64,000 bases of DNA from UBA2040 sp041674745. Lineage in GTDB: Bacteria > Bacteroidota > Bacteroidia > Flavobacteriales_D > Crocinitomicaceae. This document shows positions 51,227-59,524 of the stretch, piece by piece. Position 1 is the first letter of the stretch, and every line of letters starts with the position of its first letter. The stretch is taken from positions 141,623-205,622 of the forward strand of contig JBAYVD010000006.1 of NCBI GenBank assembly GCA_041674745.1. Reading direction: 5' to 3'. A program made the translations under genes and the position numbers. Under the pieces are notes generated by a model that was not told where the DNA came from, searched no databases, and worked only from the letters and a program-made list of their open reading frames with translations.

Positions 51227-51272
51227 ATTGTTCCTAACTACCATTTTCATCAAATTCCTGAAATAAAAAAGC

Positions 51273-51320
51273 TTTATGATTTGAGTCATAAAAAAGCAGT
51301 TGCCCTTACGTCTAGCTTTG
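51273..51320 (+). promoter_or_regulatory. CRP/FNR-type palindrome and promoter of the cytochrome-nosZ operon
   Basis: TTTATGA-N6-TCATAAA (51273-51292, centre 51282.5) is a perfect 7-bp inverted repeat with CRP/FNR spacing, and TAGCTTTG (51313-51320) is the -7 element. The centre lies 37.5 nt upstream of the last base of the -7 element, the same as at the upstream cytochrome promoter. A class II activator responding to low oxygen or nitrogen oxides is inferred; the regulator is not in the window. Confidence 0.62.
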
Positions 51321-51339
51321 TTGCATAAAATTAAAGATC

Positions 51340-51819
51340 ATGAAAAAGCGATTAATTATTGCAATGAATATGCTAGCCTTCTCTGCCTTTCTGGTTTCTT
51401 GCGGAGGTCAAGCGGAAAATGAAACTTCTGAAAATGCTCCTGAGAGCATGATAGAGGAAACTGAAGAATATGACGCCAACCGTGGAATTGGGAAATTTGA
51501 CGAAACCAACGTAAAATTAGGGGCTTTGGATGCCGCAATGGCTACCAAGGGAGAATCCATTGCTGGCACGAAATGCACATCTTGTCACAAATTGACCGAT
51601 GAAAAATTGGTTGGACCAGGCTGGGCTGGTGTAACGGAACGACGAACTCCACACTGGATTATGAACTTCATTACCAATCCCGACCCAATGATTGATAAAG
51701 ATCCTGAGGTTCAAGCACAGTTGGAACTTTGTTTGGTTAGAATGCCGAATCAAAGTTTAACAGACGATGATGCTCGATCGATAGTAGAATTCATGAGAAA
51801 AAATGATGGTACAAAATAA
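51340..51819 (+). CDS. Cytochrome c lipoprotein of the nos cluster
   Basis: The 159-residue lipoprotein (FLVSCGG, lipidated Cys about residue 21) has an acidic linker and a single-haem cytochrome c domain (about 75-155) with CTSCH and a downstream Met (RMPNQSL) as likely axial ligand. It lies 13 nt upstream of nosZ in the same transcript and is the probable periplasmic electron donor to the CuA site of NosZ. A frameshifted paralogue precedes it, indicating a tandem duplication. Confidence 0.9.
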   Translation: MKKRLIIAMNMLAFSAFLVSCGGQAENETSENAPESMIEETEEYDANRGIGKFDETNVKLGALDAAMATKGESIAGTKCTSCHKLTDEKLVGPGWAGVTERRTPHWIMNFITNPDPMIDKDPEVQAQLELCLVRMPNQSLTDDDARSIVEFMRKNDGTK

Positions 51820-51832
51820 TAATTGACAAATT

Positions 51833-53812
51833 ATGAAAATGTTAAACAAAAAAATCCTTGTTCTAAGCCTTGTTTGTGCGAGCGCATTTGTATCGTGCAA
51901 ACCAAAAAATTCTGGAAACGCGGTGAGTGGTGATGCTGCTGAAAAATCGTATGTAGCTCCAGGGGAATATGACGAATTTTACAATTTTGTATCAGGAGGA
52001 TTCAGTGGGCAAATGAGCGTTTATGGTTTGCCAAGTGGTAGAATGCTAAAAGTCATTCCAGTTTTTTCTGCCGATCCAGAAAGTGGATGGGGATTTAGTG
52101 AAGAAACCAAACCTATGCTTAATTCTTCGCACGGTTATATTCCTTGGGATGATTCACACCATCCAGAATTGTCACAAACCAATGGTGAGGTCGATGGTAG
52201 ATGGTGTTTTATTAATGGAAACAACACGCCGAGAATTGCTAGAGTGGATTTGAAACGGTTCAAAACGGCTGAAATTATTGAGTTGCCGAATAGTGCGGGA
52301 AATCACTCTTCACCATTTATTACAGAAAATACAGAATATGTAGTGGCGGGTACTCGATTCAGTGTTCCTGGAGATTATGAAGACGGTGATGTACCAATCA
52401 ACACCTATCAGCAAAACTATAAAGCGCACGTCAGCTTTATCAAAGTTGGAAAAGAAGGGGATATGGATTTGGCATTTCAACTTAGATTGCCCGGTGTTAA
52501 TTTCGATTTGAGTCATGCCGGTAAAGGAAAATCGCATGGTTGGTTCTTTTTCTCTTGCTACAATACGGAACAAGCCAATACTCTTTTGGAGGTAAATGCG
52601 TCTCAGAAAGACAAAGATTTTATCATGGCGGTGAATTGGAAAAAAGCAGAAGAATACATCAAAGCGGGCAAAGGAAAAGTGGAAAAAGTTCGTTACGCAC
52701 ACAACAAGTGGAACGATAAAACACACTCTGGAACCTCAGAAATTAAAACAGAAGTTCTTGTTTTGGATGTTGCCAATCTGAAAGACATTTGCTACATGAT
52801 TCCTTGTCCCAAATCTCCACATGGTTGTGATGTTGACCCTTCTGGTGAATATATTGTTGGCAGTGGAAAATTGGCTGCTTTGATTCCTGTTTTTAGTTAT
52901 ACAAAAATGCTAAAAGCAATTGCAAGTAAATCCTACGACGGAAATTACGAAGGTATTCCTGTTTTGAAATACGAGAAAGTTTTACATGGCGAAGTTCAAA
53001 AACCAGGACTCGGACCATTGCATACCGAATTTGACGGCAGAGGAAATGCTTATACAACCATGTTTGTATCATCTGAAGTTGTGAAATGGGATATAAAATC
53101 CCTGAAAGTTTTGGACCGTGCACCAACGTATTATTCGGTTGGACACTTGTGTATTCCTGGTGGAGATAGCAAAAAACCATTTGGTAAATACTTAATTGCC
53201 TACAACAAAATCACCAAAGACAGATATTTACCTACTGGTCCAGAACTGACGCAAAGTGCTCAATTGTATGATATTTCAGGCGATAAAATGAAAATGATTT
53301 TGGATTTCCCAACCATTGGCGAACCGCATTATGCTCAAGCAGCACCAGCCGATTTGATTCGAAACAACGGTCAACTGAAATTTTACAAAATAGAGGATAA
53401 TGAAAATCCGTATGCAACGAAAAATGAAAAAGACGCAAGAGTGGTTCGTGAAGGCAATAAAGTTCATATTTATATGACTTCCATTCGCTCCCATTTTGGT
53501 CCAGATAACATTGAAGGTATAAAAATAGGGGATGAAGTGTATTTTCATGTAACCAATTTGGAGCAAGACTGGGATGTGCCTCACGGTTTTTCTATCAAGG
53601 GTGCTGGAACTGCTGAATTGCTGATTATGCCAGGCGAAACATCTACTTTGAAATGGGTGCCAGACAGAATTGGAACGGTTCCATTCTACTGCACTGATTT
53701 CTGTAGCGCACTACATCAAGAGATGCAGGGATATATTCGTGTATCTCCAGCAGGAAGTTCCGTACCTATTTCCTTCAGTTTAGGCACAAACTTACCGAAA
53801 GCCAAAAAGTAA
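51833..53812 (+). CDS. nosZ: Nitrous-oxide reductase, clade II (Sec/lipoprotein-type)
   Basis: The 659-residue enzyme reduces N2O to N2 in the periplasm. All seven CuZ histidines are present: H109 and H110 (DDSHHPE), H158, H330 (SPHGC), H397 (LHTEF), H438 (GHLC) and H499 (EPHY). The CuA domain has H584 and YCTDFCSALHQEM (C620, C624, H628, M631). The N-terminus is a Sec lipoprotein signal (SAFVSCKP) rather than a twin-arginine signal, which places it in the clade II (atypical) group. It follows the cytochrome gene by 13 nt, and a strong hairpin lies after it. Confidence 0.97.
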   Translation: MKMLNKKILVLSLVCASAFVSCKPKNSGNAVSGDAAEKSYVAPGEYDEFYNFVSGGFSGQMSVYGLPSGRMLKVIPVFSADPESGWGFSEETKPMLNSSHGYIPWDDSHHPELSQTNGEVDGRWCFINGNNTPRIARVDLKRFKTAEIIELPNSAGNHSSPFITENTEYVVAGTRFSVPGDYEDGDVPINTYQQNYKAHVSFIKVGKEGDMDLAFQLRLPGVNFDLSHAGKGKSHGWFFFSCYNTEQANTLLEVNASQKDKDFIMAVNWKKAEEYIKAGKGKVEKVRYAHNKWNDKTHSGTSEIKTEVLVLDVANLKDICYMIPCPKSPHGCDVDPSGEYIVGSGKLAALIPVFSYTKMLKAIASKSYDGNYEGIPVLKYEKVLHGEVQKPGLGPLHTEFDGRGNAYTTMFVSSEVVKWDIKSLKVLDRAPTYYSVGHLCIPGGDSKKPFGKYLIAYNKITKDRYLPTGPELTQSAQLYDISGDKMKMILDFPTIGEPHYAQAAPADLIRNNGQLKFYKIEDNENPYATKNEKDARVVREGNKVHIYMTSIRSHFGPDNIEGIKIGDEVYFHVTNLEQDWDVPHGFSIKGAGTAELLIMPGETSTLKWVPDRIGTVPFYCTDFCSALHQEMQGYIRVSPAGSSVPISFSLGTNLPKAKK

Positions 53813-53822
53813 AAACAATATC

Positions 53823-53856
53823 AAAAAGGGAACGGTGAGAACATCGTTCCCTTTTT
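53823..53856 (+). terminator. Strong hairpin after nosZ, terminator or attenuator inside the nos operon
   Basis: A perfect 12-bp stem, AAAAAGGGAACG (53823-53834) with CGTTCCCTTTTT (53845-53856), has a 10-nt loop and its own T-tract. No separate promoter is evident before the next gene 17 nt on, so partial read-through would feed nosL-nosD-nosF-nosY at a lower level. Confidence 0.85.
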
Positions 53857-53872
53857 CTTTAAATCATATATC

Positions 53873-54895
53873 ATGAAAAATTTGAAAATTTCAGGAATTT
53901 CAAGAATAGTAATCTTAATAGTTGGGCTCTTGTTTTTCGTTTCTTTACTATTCCCCATGTGGCAAATTGAATTAGAAGCTCCTCAATATCCTGAAGGTTT
54001 GTTGTTGCAATTACATGCTAACAAAATTGGAGGTGATGTTGAGGTTATCAACGGTTTGAATCATTACATTGGCATGAAAACACTTCATACAGAAGATTTT
54101 TTTGAATTTAAAATATTACCGTACATCGTTGTCTTTTTTGGCGTTTTTGCACTTTTAGTTGCTTTCGTCGCAAAACGAAAATGGGTCGTTATTCTTTTCT
54201 TCTCTTTGGTAAGTTTTGTTGCGCTTGCAGCAGTAGATTTTTATCGATGGAACTACGAGTATGGTCACAATTTGGATCCGAATGCAGCCATTAAAGTTCC
54301 TGGCATGGCGTATCAACCTCCCATTCTTGGGTACAAACAGTTGCTCAATTTTGGCGCATATTCAATTCCCGATACTGGCGGTTGGATACTTATTTTAGCT
54401 GGAACATTGTTGTTTTTTGTGGTCGTAAAGGAAACTCACTTTCTTTCCAAATGGAAGAAAAAAAACATTTCTGCAAAAACCATGACTCTGTTATTTCTAG
54501 GAACTTTGTTTCTATCTTGTTCGGTTTCTGAACCAGAACCTTTAAAAATCAACAAAGACCGCTGTGATCATTGCGAAATGACCATATCCGACGGCCGATT
54601 TGGCGGTGAAGTAATTACGGTAAAAGGCAGAATCTACAAATTCGACGATCTATTTTGCTTGTTAAATTATATCCGTGAAAACAAACGGGTAAAATTTGCT
54701 GGGTATTTTATCAATGATTACGCTAAAAATAATCAATTAATAGATGCTCAAAAGGCAAGTTTTGTTGTTTCTAAGGCATTAAAAAGTCCTATGGGTGGCA
54801 ATACGGCCGCCTTTGAATCAGCAAAAACAGCTGATGAATTTGCTATGAAGGCAAAAACTTCCGTTTTAAAATGGGGTGAATTAAGACAACAATAA
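53873..54895 (+). CDS. nosL: Membrane-domain/NosL fusion protein, copper delivery to NosZ
   Basis: The 340-residue product joins an N-terminal membrane domain (four helices, about residues 9-30, 82-104, 106-124, 165-185, with the motif PMWQIELEAPQYPEGL) to a NosL domain (about 220-335) carrying the Cu(I)-binding CDHCEM. NosL delivers copper to NosZ. An in-frame ATG at 54482 (residue 204) starts MTLLFLGTLFLSC, a perfect lipoprotein signal, so a free NosL lipoprotein could also be made. The N-terminal part may correspond to the NosB membrane protein of clade II clusters; that equation is inference. Confidence 0.85.
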   Translation: MKNLKISGISRIVILIVGLLFFVSLLFPMWQIELEAPQYPEGLLLQLHANKIGGDVEVINGLNHYIGMKTLHTEDFFEFKILPYIVVFFGVFALLVAFVAKRKWVVILFFSLVSFVALAAVDFYRWNYEYGHNLDPNAAIKVPGMAYQPPILGYKQLLNFGAYSIPDTGGWILILAGTLLFFVVVKETHFLSKWKKKNISAKTMTLLFLGTLFLSCSVSEPEPLKINKDRCDHCEMTISDGRFGGEVITVKGRIYKFDDLFCLLNYIRENKRVKFAGYFINDYAKNNQLIDAQKASFVVSKALKSPMGGNTAAFESAKTADEFAMKAKTSVLKWGELRQQ

Positions 54896-54898
54896 CTC

Positions 54899-56134
54899 AT
54901 GTATCGAATTGTAGCCTTCCTATTTTTCTATTTCGTCATTTTCTCGTTAAGTGCCAAAACATTGCGAGTTGGCTCCAAGCATAAAATCAAATCCATCCAA
55001 TTGGCCTTGAAAAAAGCACAAGATGGAGATACAATTTTGGTCAGCAAAGGACTGTACAAAGAAGGCAATATACTTATCAACAAATCAATTGTTTTTTTAG
55101 GCGAAAATTACCCGATTTTGGATGGCGACAGAAAATTTGAGGTGATCTCAATCAAAGCAAATCATGTAGTAGTTGATGGTTTTCGCATTCAACATTCGAG
55201 CTACGCTACATTGGACGATCCAGGAGGAATTAAAATATACAACAGTCAACATATTCAAATAAAAAACAACATTTTATACGACAATTTTTTCGGAATTTAT
55301 GTTCAATACGGTAAGCATGTTTTGGTTAAAGACAATCGAATTGTAGCTTTTGGAAAGGAAGAACAAGAAATTGGGAATGGAATTCATTGCTGGAAAAGCG
55401 ATAGTATCCAAATTATAGGAAATGATATTTCAGGCAATCGGGATGGTATCTACTTTGAATTTGTTTCTCAATCCGTTGTTTGGCGCAATTTAGTACACGA
55501 CAATATTCGCTACGGTTTGCATTTTATGTTTTCCAACGACGATTCCTATTTTACCAATTATTTCAAAAACAATGGTGCCGGTGTAGCTGTCATGTTTACC
55601 AAAAGAGTCACGATGATGAACAATACTTTCGAGAAAAATTGGGGTGACGCTGCCTACGGTTTGCTGCTGAAAGAATTGACAGATAGTTACATTTCTGGAA
55701 ACCATTTTAAAGAAAATACATCCGCCGTATTCTTGGATGGCATCAGTCGATTGCACATGGAAAAAAATGTGTTTGAAGCGAATGGGTGGGGATTGAAAAT
55801 TCAAGCCAATTGCTTAGAAAACAAAATAGAACACAACAATTTTATCGGAAATACTTTTGACGTCAGCACCAACGGAAACCTCACCTTGAATGAATTTCAC
55901 GAAAACTATTGGGACAAATACGAAGGATACGATTTAAACAAAGATGGCATTGGCGATGTAGCGTATCACCCCTTGAGTTTGTATTCCGTAATCGTTGAAA
56001 AAAATCCGCCTACTATGCTCTTGTACCGAAGTTTCATGGTTACACTCCTTGACAAATCCGAAAAACTAATGCCCAGCCTTACACCCGCCAATTTCATCGA
56101 TAAAAAACCAAAAATGCAATCATTTGACCTATGA
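54899..56134 (+). CDS. nosD: NosD, periplasmic copper-assembly protein
   Basis: The 411-residue protein has a signal peptide (FVIFSLSAKT). A right-handed parallel beta-helix of the NosD family follows, with recurring turns such as GIKIYNSQHIQIKNNILYDN and DGIYFEFVSQSVVWRN. A C-terminal segment has the conserved NFWD-like end HENYWDKYEGYDLNKDGIGDVAYHP. NosD works with the NosF-NosY ABC transporter to build the CuZ sulfide cluster of NosZ. It starts 3 nt after the NosL fusion gene and overlaps nosF by 4 nt. Confidence 0.95.
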   Translation: MYRIVAFLFFYFVIFSLSAKTLRVGSKHKIKSIQLALKKAQDGDTILVSKGLYKEGNILINKSIVFLGENYPILDGDRKFEVISIKANHVVVDGFRIQHSSYATLDDPGGIKIYNSQHIQIKNNILYDNFFGIYVQYGKHVLVKDNRIVAFGKEEQEIGNGIHCWKSDSIQIIGNDISGNRDGIYFEFVSQSVVWRNLVHDNIRYGLHFMFSNDDSYFTNYFKNNGAGVAVMFTKRVTMMNNTFEKNWGDAAYGLLLKELTDSYISGNHFKENTSAVFLDGISRLHMEKNVFEANGWGLKIQANCLENKIEHNNFIGNTFDVSTNGNLTLNEFHENYWDKYEGYDLNKDGIGDVAYHPLSLYSVIVEKNPPTMLLYRSFMVTLLDKSEKLMPSLTPANFIDKKPKMQSFDL

Positions 56135-56841
56135 TACAAGTTCAAAATATCTCCAAGACATTTGGCAAACTGACAGTTCTCAATAAAGTAAACCTTTCTT
56201 TGAAAAATGGCGAGTGCATAGCCTTGATTGGTCCAAATGGATGTGGAAAAACAACTCTAATAAAAAGCATTCTTGGCATGGTGTTGCCCAATTCTGGCGA
56301 AATCCTTTTCAATGGTGAATCCATACTTAAAACCATTTCTTATCGCAAAGACATTGGGTATATGCCACAAATTGGCCGATATCCAGAAAACATGGCCATT
56401 GGGCAAATAATTAGCATGGTAAAAGGAATTCGCAACAACGAAAAAGACCTCGATGAGGACCTGTATCGAGCATTTGAAATAGATAAACTATTAGACAAAA
56501 AAATGAGAACCTTAAGCGGCGGCACCACCCAAAAAGTGAGTGCAACATTGGCGTTTCTTTTCAATCCAAATGTGTTGATTTTGGATGAGCCTACCGCAGG
56601 GTTAGATCCATTGGCCTCAGAAATTTTAAAAGAGAAAATCAGCAAAGAAAAATCCAAAGGAAAATTAATTCTAATTACGTCTCACCTGTTGAGCGAATTA
56701 GATGATTTGGTAAGTCAAATTATTTTTATGCAAGACGGAAAATTGATTTTTCACAAAAATGTGGAGCAGTTGAAAAAAGAAACTGGTACTGACAAAATTT
56801 CAAAATCCATACTTCATGTTTTAAAAAATGAAATGCCATGA
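56131..56841 (+). CDS. nosF: NosF, ABC transporter ATPase
   Basis: The 236-residue ATPase has Walker A GPNGCGKTTLIK (about residue 34), signature LSGGTTQKVS, Walker B VLILDEPTAGLDP and the switch His (LITSHLLSE). It powers the NosDFY complex in the inner membrane. The start overlaps nosD (ATGA), and the stop overlaps nosY by 4 nt, so the three genes are translationally coupled. Confidence 0.95.
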   Translation: MIQVQNISKTFGKLTVLNKVNLSLKNGECIALIGPNGCGKTTLIKSILGMVLPNSGEILFNGESILKTISYRKDIGYMPQIGRYPENMAIGQIISMVKGIRNNEKDLDEDLYRAFEIDKLLDKKMRTLSGGTTQKVSATLAFLFNPNVLILDEPTAGLDPLASEILKEKISKEKSKGKLILITSHLLSELDDLVSQIIFMQDGKLIFHKNVEQLKKETGTDKISKSILHVLKNEMP

Positions 56842-57605
56842 ACCGAATATTAAAATATGTCATTTTAGATATCGTGAAAAACAAAATTGTTGTTTTTTAC
56901 ACCGTAATTCTAGCCCTGTTTTCCTGGAGTGCGTTCAGTTTGGAAGACAATTCTGCAAAAGGATTGCTGACTTTACTCAACATTATATTACTTACTGTTC
57001 CTCTAGTATCTATATTGTTTTCAACCATCTACATCTACAACAGTAGCGAATTCATTGAATTACTAGTAAGTCATCCTATCAAACGTTCCAAAATTTGGCG
57101 AAGCTTGTTTAGTGGTTTGAGTTTAAGTTTGGTCTGTGCATTTTTGCTTGGCGCAGGAATACCCTTGTTGCTTTTTGCTGAATGGAACAAAGCGCTGATG
57201 ATGATTGCCGTAGGTGTTTTGATTACCATCATTTTCGTGGCAATTGCATGTTTAAGTTCCATTTTGAGTCGTGACAAAGCGAAAGGAATTGGCTTTTCCA
57301 TTTTATTATGGTTGTATTTTGCCTTGTTGTTTGACGGTTTGGTTTTGTTTCTACTTTTCCAATTTGGCGATTATCCTATTGAAAAAATGATGGTTGGAAT
57401 CACGGCATTTAGCCCTATTGACTTATCGCGGATTTTGATCTTATTGCAGCTTGATTCCTCAGCCATGATGGGGTATACTGGTGCTATTTTTCACGATTTT
57501 TTCGGAACAAACATTGGCCTTTTACTTTCCTTTCTGCTTCTACTTTTGTGGATTTTTATCCCTTTTTTGCTTTCCTTGCGTCGATTCCTGAAAAAAGATT
57601 TATAA
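56838..57605 (+). CDS. nosY: NosY, ABC transporter permease
   Basis: The 255-residue protein has six predicted membrane helices in the ABC-2 permease pattern, with the NosY-like segments FIELLVSHPIKRSKIWRSLFSG and FSPIDLSRILILL. It is the membrane partner of NosF, with NosD docking on the periplasmic side. The truncated haemoglobin gene begins 16 nt downstream. Confidence 0.93.
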   Translation: MNRILKYVILDIVKNKIVVFYTVILALFSWSAFSLEDNSAKGLLTLLNIILLTVPLVSILFSTIYIYNSSEFIELLVSHPIKRSKIWRSLFSGLSLSLVCAFLLGAGIPLLLFAEWNKALMMIAVGVLITIIFVAIACLSSILSRDKAKGIGFSILLWLYFALLFDGLVLFLLFQFGDYPIEKMMVGITAFSPIDLSRILILLQLDSSAMMGYTGAIFHDFFGTNIGLLLSFLLLLLWIFIPFLLSLRRFLKKDL

Positions 57606-57621
57606 TTCAAACACCAAAATT

Positions 57622-57993
57622 ATGAACAAAGAACTTAACACAAGAGCTGACATTGTTCTCCTTGTAAACTCTTTTTATGACAAAGTGAAACAGGATGCCC
57701 AGATCAACCCATTTTTTGAAGAAGTTGCAAATGTAAATTGGAATCAACATTTGACAATCATGTACGATTTCTGGGAAAATGTTTTGCTTCATACGGGAAA
57801 ATACGATGGAAACCCTATGGTAAAGCATCAAAATATTCATCATAAAAAACCTTTGTCAAAAGAAGATTTTATGCAATGGCAAAAACTTTTTAACGCTACT
57901 ATCGACGAGAATTTCAGTGGTAAAAATGCTGATTTAGCTAAACTCAGAGCCAAAAACATTGCCACTGTAATGCAAGCTAAAATTTTGCCTTAA
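57622..57993 (+). CDS. Group III truncated haemoglobin
   Basis: The 123-residue globin has the short two-over-two fold pattern of group III: VNSFYDKVKQDAQINPFFEEV, a Trp-rich B/E region (NVNWNQHLTIMYDFWENVLLHTGKY) and the proximal His region HKKPLSKEDFMQW. Group III globins are linked to oxygen or NO chemistry at low oxygen. It lies directly after nosY in the same direction, so it probably belongs to the nos transcript and may protect the pathway from NO; that role is inferred. Confidence 0.9.
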   Translation: MNKELNTRADIVLLVNSFYDKVKQDAQINPFFEEVANVNWNQHLTIMYDFWENVLLHTGKYDGNPMVKHQNIHHKKPLSKEDFMQWQKLFNATIDENFSGKNADLAKLRAKNIATVMQAKILP

Positions 57994-58069
57994 ACAACAA
58001 ATTTATTCTATTTAACTTTTATTTTGAATGAATTTCCTCCAAGAAATTCGTTCGTCAAATTAATACTTG

Positions 58070-58096
58070 TATATTTGTGAGCGAATATTCACTTAC
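58070..58096 (+). promoter_or_regulatory. Promoter and probable TetR operator of the efflux operon
   Basis: The -7 element TATATTTG (58070-58077) runs straight into an imperfect palindrome, GTGAGCGAATATTCACTTAC (58077-58096), with perfect core GAATATTC. A repressor bound there would cover the transcription start. The TetR gene is second in the operon, implying autoregulation. An 11-bp hairpin (58026-58053, one G-T pair) without T-tract lies just upstream. Confidence 0.68.
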
Positions 58097-58112
58097 TTAA
58101 AATATATACAAG

Positions 58113-58520
58113 ATGAACGGTAAAAACAACATCGCTATTGGGTTCCTAACAATGGGTTTTTTTATGGCTTATGGTTTTCTATTAATTTACCTTCGAGACT
58201 TTGCACCAGGAAAAGTAGAATGGGCTAATTCTTATAGTATCGGTAAACATTTTGAAACTCGTTTGGCTCACGTACACGGAAATCTTTTTGCTTTTTTAAA
58301 TATTCTAATAGGATATTTGTTGCTTCGTTTTAGCGACAAACTTCCAAATGTTAAAGCCATTTCTTGGTTGGCACTTGCCGGCTTATTCATGCCGATTGGA
58401 ATATTGACAGAAGTATATTTTGGTTTACCTCCAGCTTTGGTGTTAATTGGAGCAATTGCAATGACAACTTCTGTGATTTGGTTAGGGGTTGCCTTTTTGA
58501 AAATGAAAACTATAAACTAA
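58113..58520 (+). CDS. Small four-helix membrane protein of unknown function
   Basis: The 135-residue protein has four predicted membrane helices. A His-containing stretch opens the second (HFETRLAHVHGNLFAFLNILIGYLL, split by the membrane edge). The His pair and Asn could bind a metal or haem, but no family is recognised. It is the first gene of the TetR-efflux operon and is separated from the regulator by 6 nt, so it is likely part of the response. Confidence 0.65.
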   Translation: MNGKNNIAIGFLTMGFFMAYGFLLIYLRDFAPGKVEWANSYSIGKHFETRLAHVHGNLFAFLNILIGYLLLRFSDKLPNVKAISWLALAGLFMPIGILTEVYFGLPPALVLIGAIAMTTSVIWLGVAFLKMKTIN

Positions 58521-58526
58521 AAATAA

Positions 58527-59117
58527 ATGACAACAGCAATTTCAGACAGACAACTTGAAATTATAGAAGCAGCTGGTAAAATACTGACTACTTCGGGAGT
58601 AGGTGGTTTAACAATTAAGAACCTTGCTAAAGAAATGAAATTCTCAGAAAGTGCCATTTACAGGCACTTTACAAGCAAGGAAGAAATCATTATTGCCTTA
58701 CTTGAATATCTTGCTAAAAGTATGGATGAACGCTATACAAATGCAATTTCAAGTGGACAATCGCCCGATGAAAAATTTAAAACACTGTTTCAAAATCAAT
58801 TTTCGTTTTTTAATAAGCATCCACATTTTGTAGTGGCAGTATTTTCTGACGGATTGATGGAAGAAAGCCAAAGAATCAATGAAACTATATCGAAAATAAT
58901 GAGTGTAAAAATGAAACATTTGATGCCTATTATAATGGAAGGCCAACAAAAAAACATTTTCACCAATTCTATTACTTCCGAAGAATTGATGCATATCGTG
59001 ATGGGAACTTTTCGATTACAAATGTACAAATGGAGGGTTGCTAACTTTCAATTTGACATTATCCGAAATGGTGACAATTTAATACAATCTGTATTGACAC
59101 TTATAAAAACAAAATGA
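58527..59117 (+). CDS. TetR-family transcriptional regulator
   Basis: The 196-residue protein has a TetR N-terminal DNA-binding domain (about residues 8-55, with helix-turn-helix GLTIKNLAKEMKFSESAIYRHF) and an all-helical ligand domain. It should repress its own operon through the palindrome at 58077-58096. The ligand is unknown, but a substrate of the downstream RND pump is the usual case. It overlaps the next gene by 4 nt (ATGA). Confidence 0.92.
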   Translation: MTTAISDRQLEIIEAAGKILTTSGVGGLTIKNLAKEMKFSESAIYRHFTSKEEIIIALLEYLAKSMDERYTNAISSGQSPDEKFKTLFQNQFSFFNKHPHFVVAVFSDGLMEESQRINETISKIMSVKMKHLMPIIMEGQQKNIFTNSITSEELMHIVMGTFRLQMYKWRVANFQFDIIRNGDNLIQSVLTLIKTK

Positions 59118-59524
59118 AAAAATACGTTCCATACATTTTGGCTGTAGTAGTAACTTTATTTGCCTTACTGACTTTATTTCTAAGTGCTTCCGTAATTTTT
59201 AATTTGTTTGGTATCAGAGCTAAAGAGGGTAATTATGTTCTATTTGTAGTTTGGTCAAATTTCATCAGTAGCATTTTGTATTTGTTTGCTGCTTATGGAT
59301 TTATTAAAATCAAAAAATGGACAGCTACTCTATTGGGTGTTTCAGCAATTATACTGATAACTGCATTTATTGGACTTCAAATGCACGCTAATTCGGGTGG
59401 TATTTATGAATCAAAAACTATTGATGCAATGATTTTTAGAATTACGGTAACGATTGTAGTCGCAATCGTAGCATTTTTCAACATCAATATACAATTAAAT
59501 AAAACAAAGAAATGCATAAATTAA
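59114..59524 (+). CDS. Four-helix membrane protein of unknown function
   Basis: The 136-residue protein has four predicted membrane helices (about residues 5-28, 42-65, 72-88, 108-126) and few charged residues outside loops (IKIKKWTA). No family is recognised. It overlaps the TetR gene by 4 nt and the following lipoprotein gene by 13 nt, so it is tightly coupled to both. Confidence 0.65.
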   Translation: MKKYVPYILAVVVTLFALLTLFLSASVIFNLFGIRAKEGNYVLFVVWSNFISSILYLFAAYGFIKIKKWTATLLGVSAIILITAFIGLQMHANSGGIYESKTIDAMIFRITVTIVVAIVAFFNINIQLNKTKKCIN

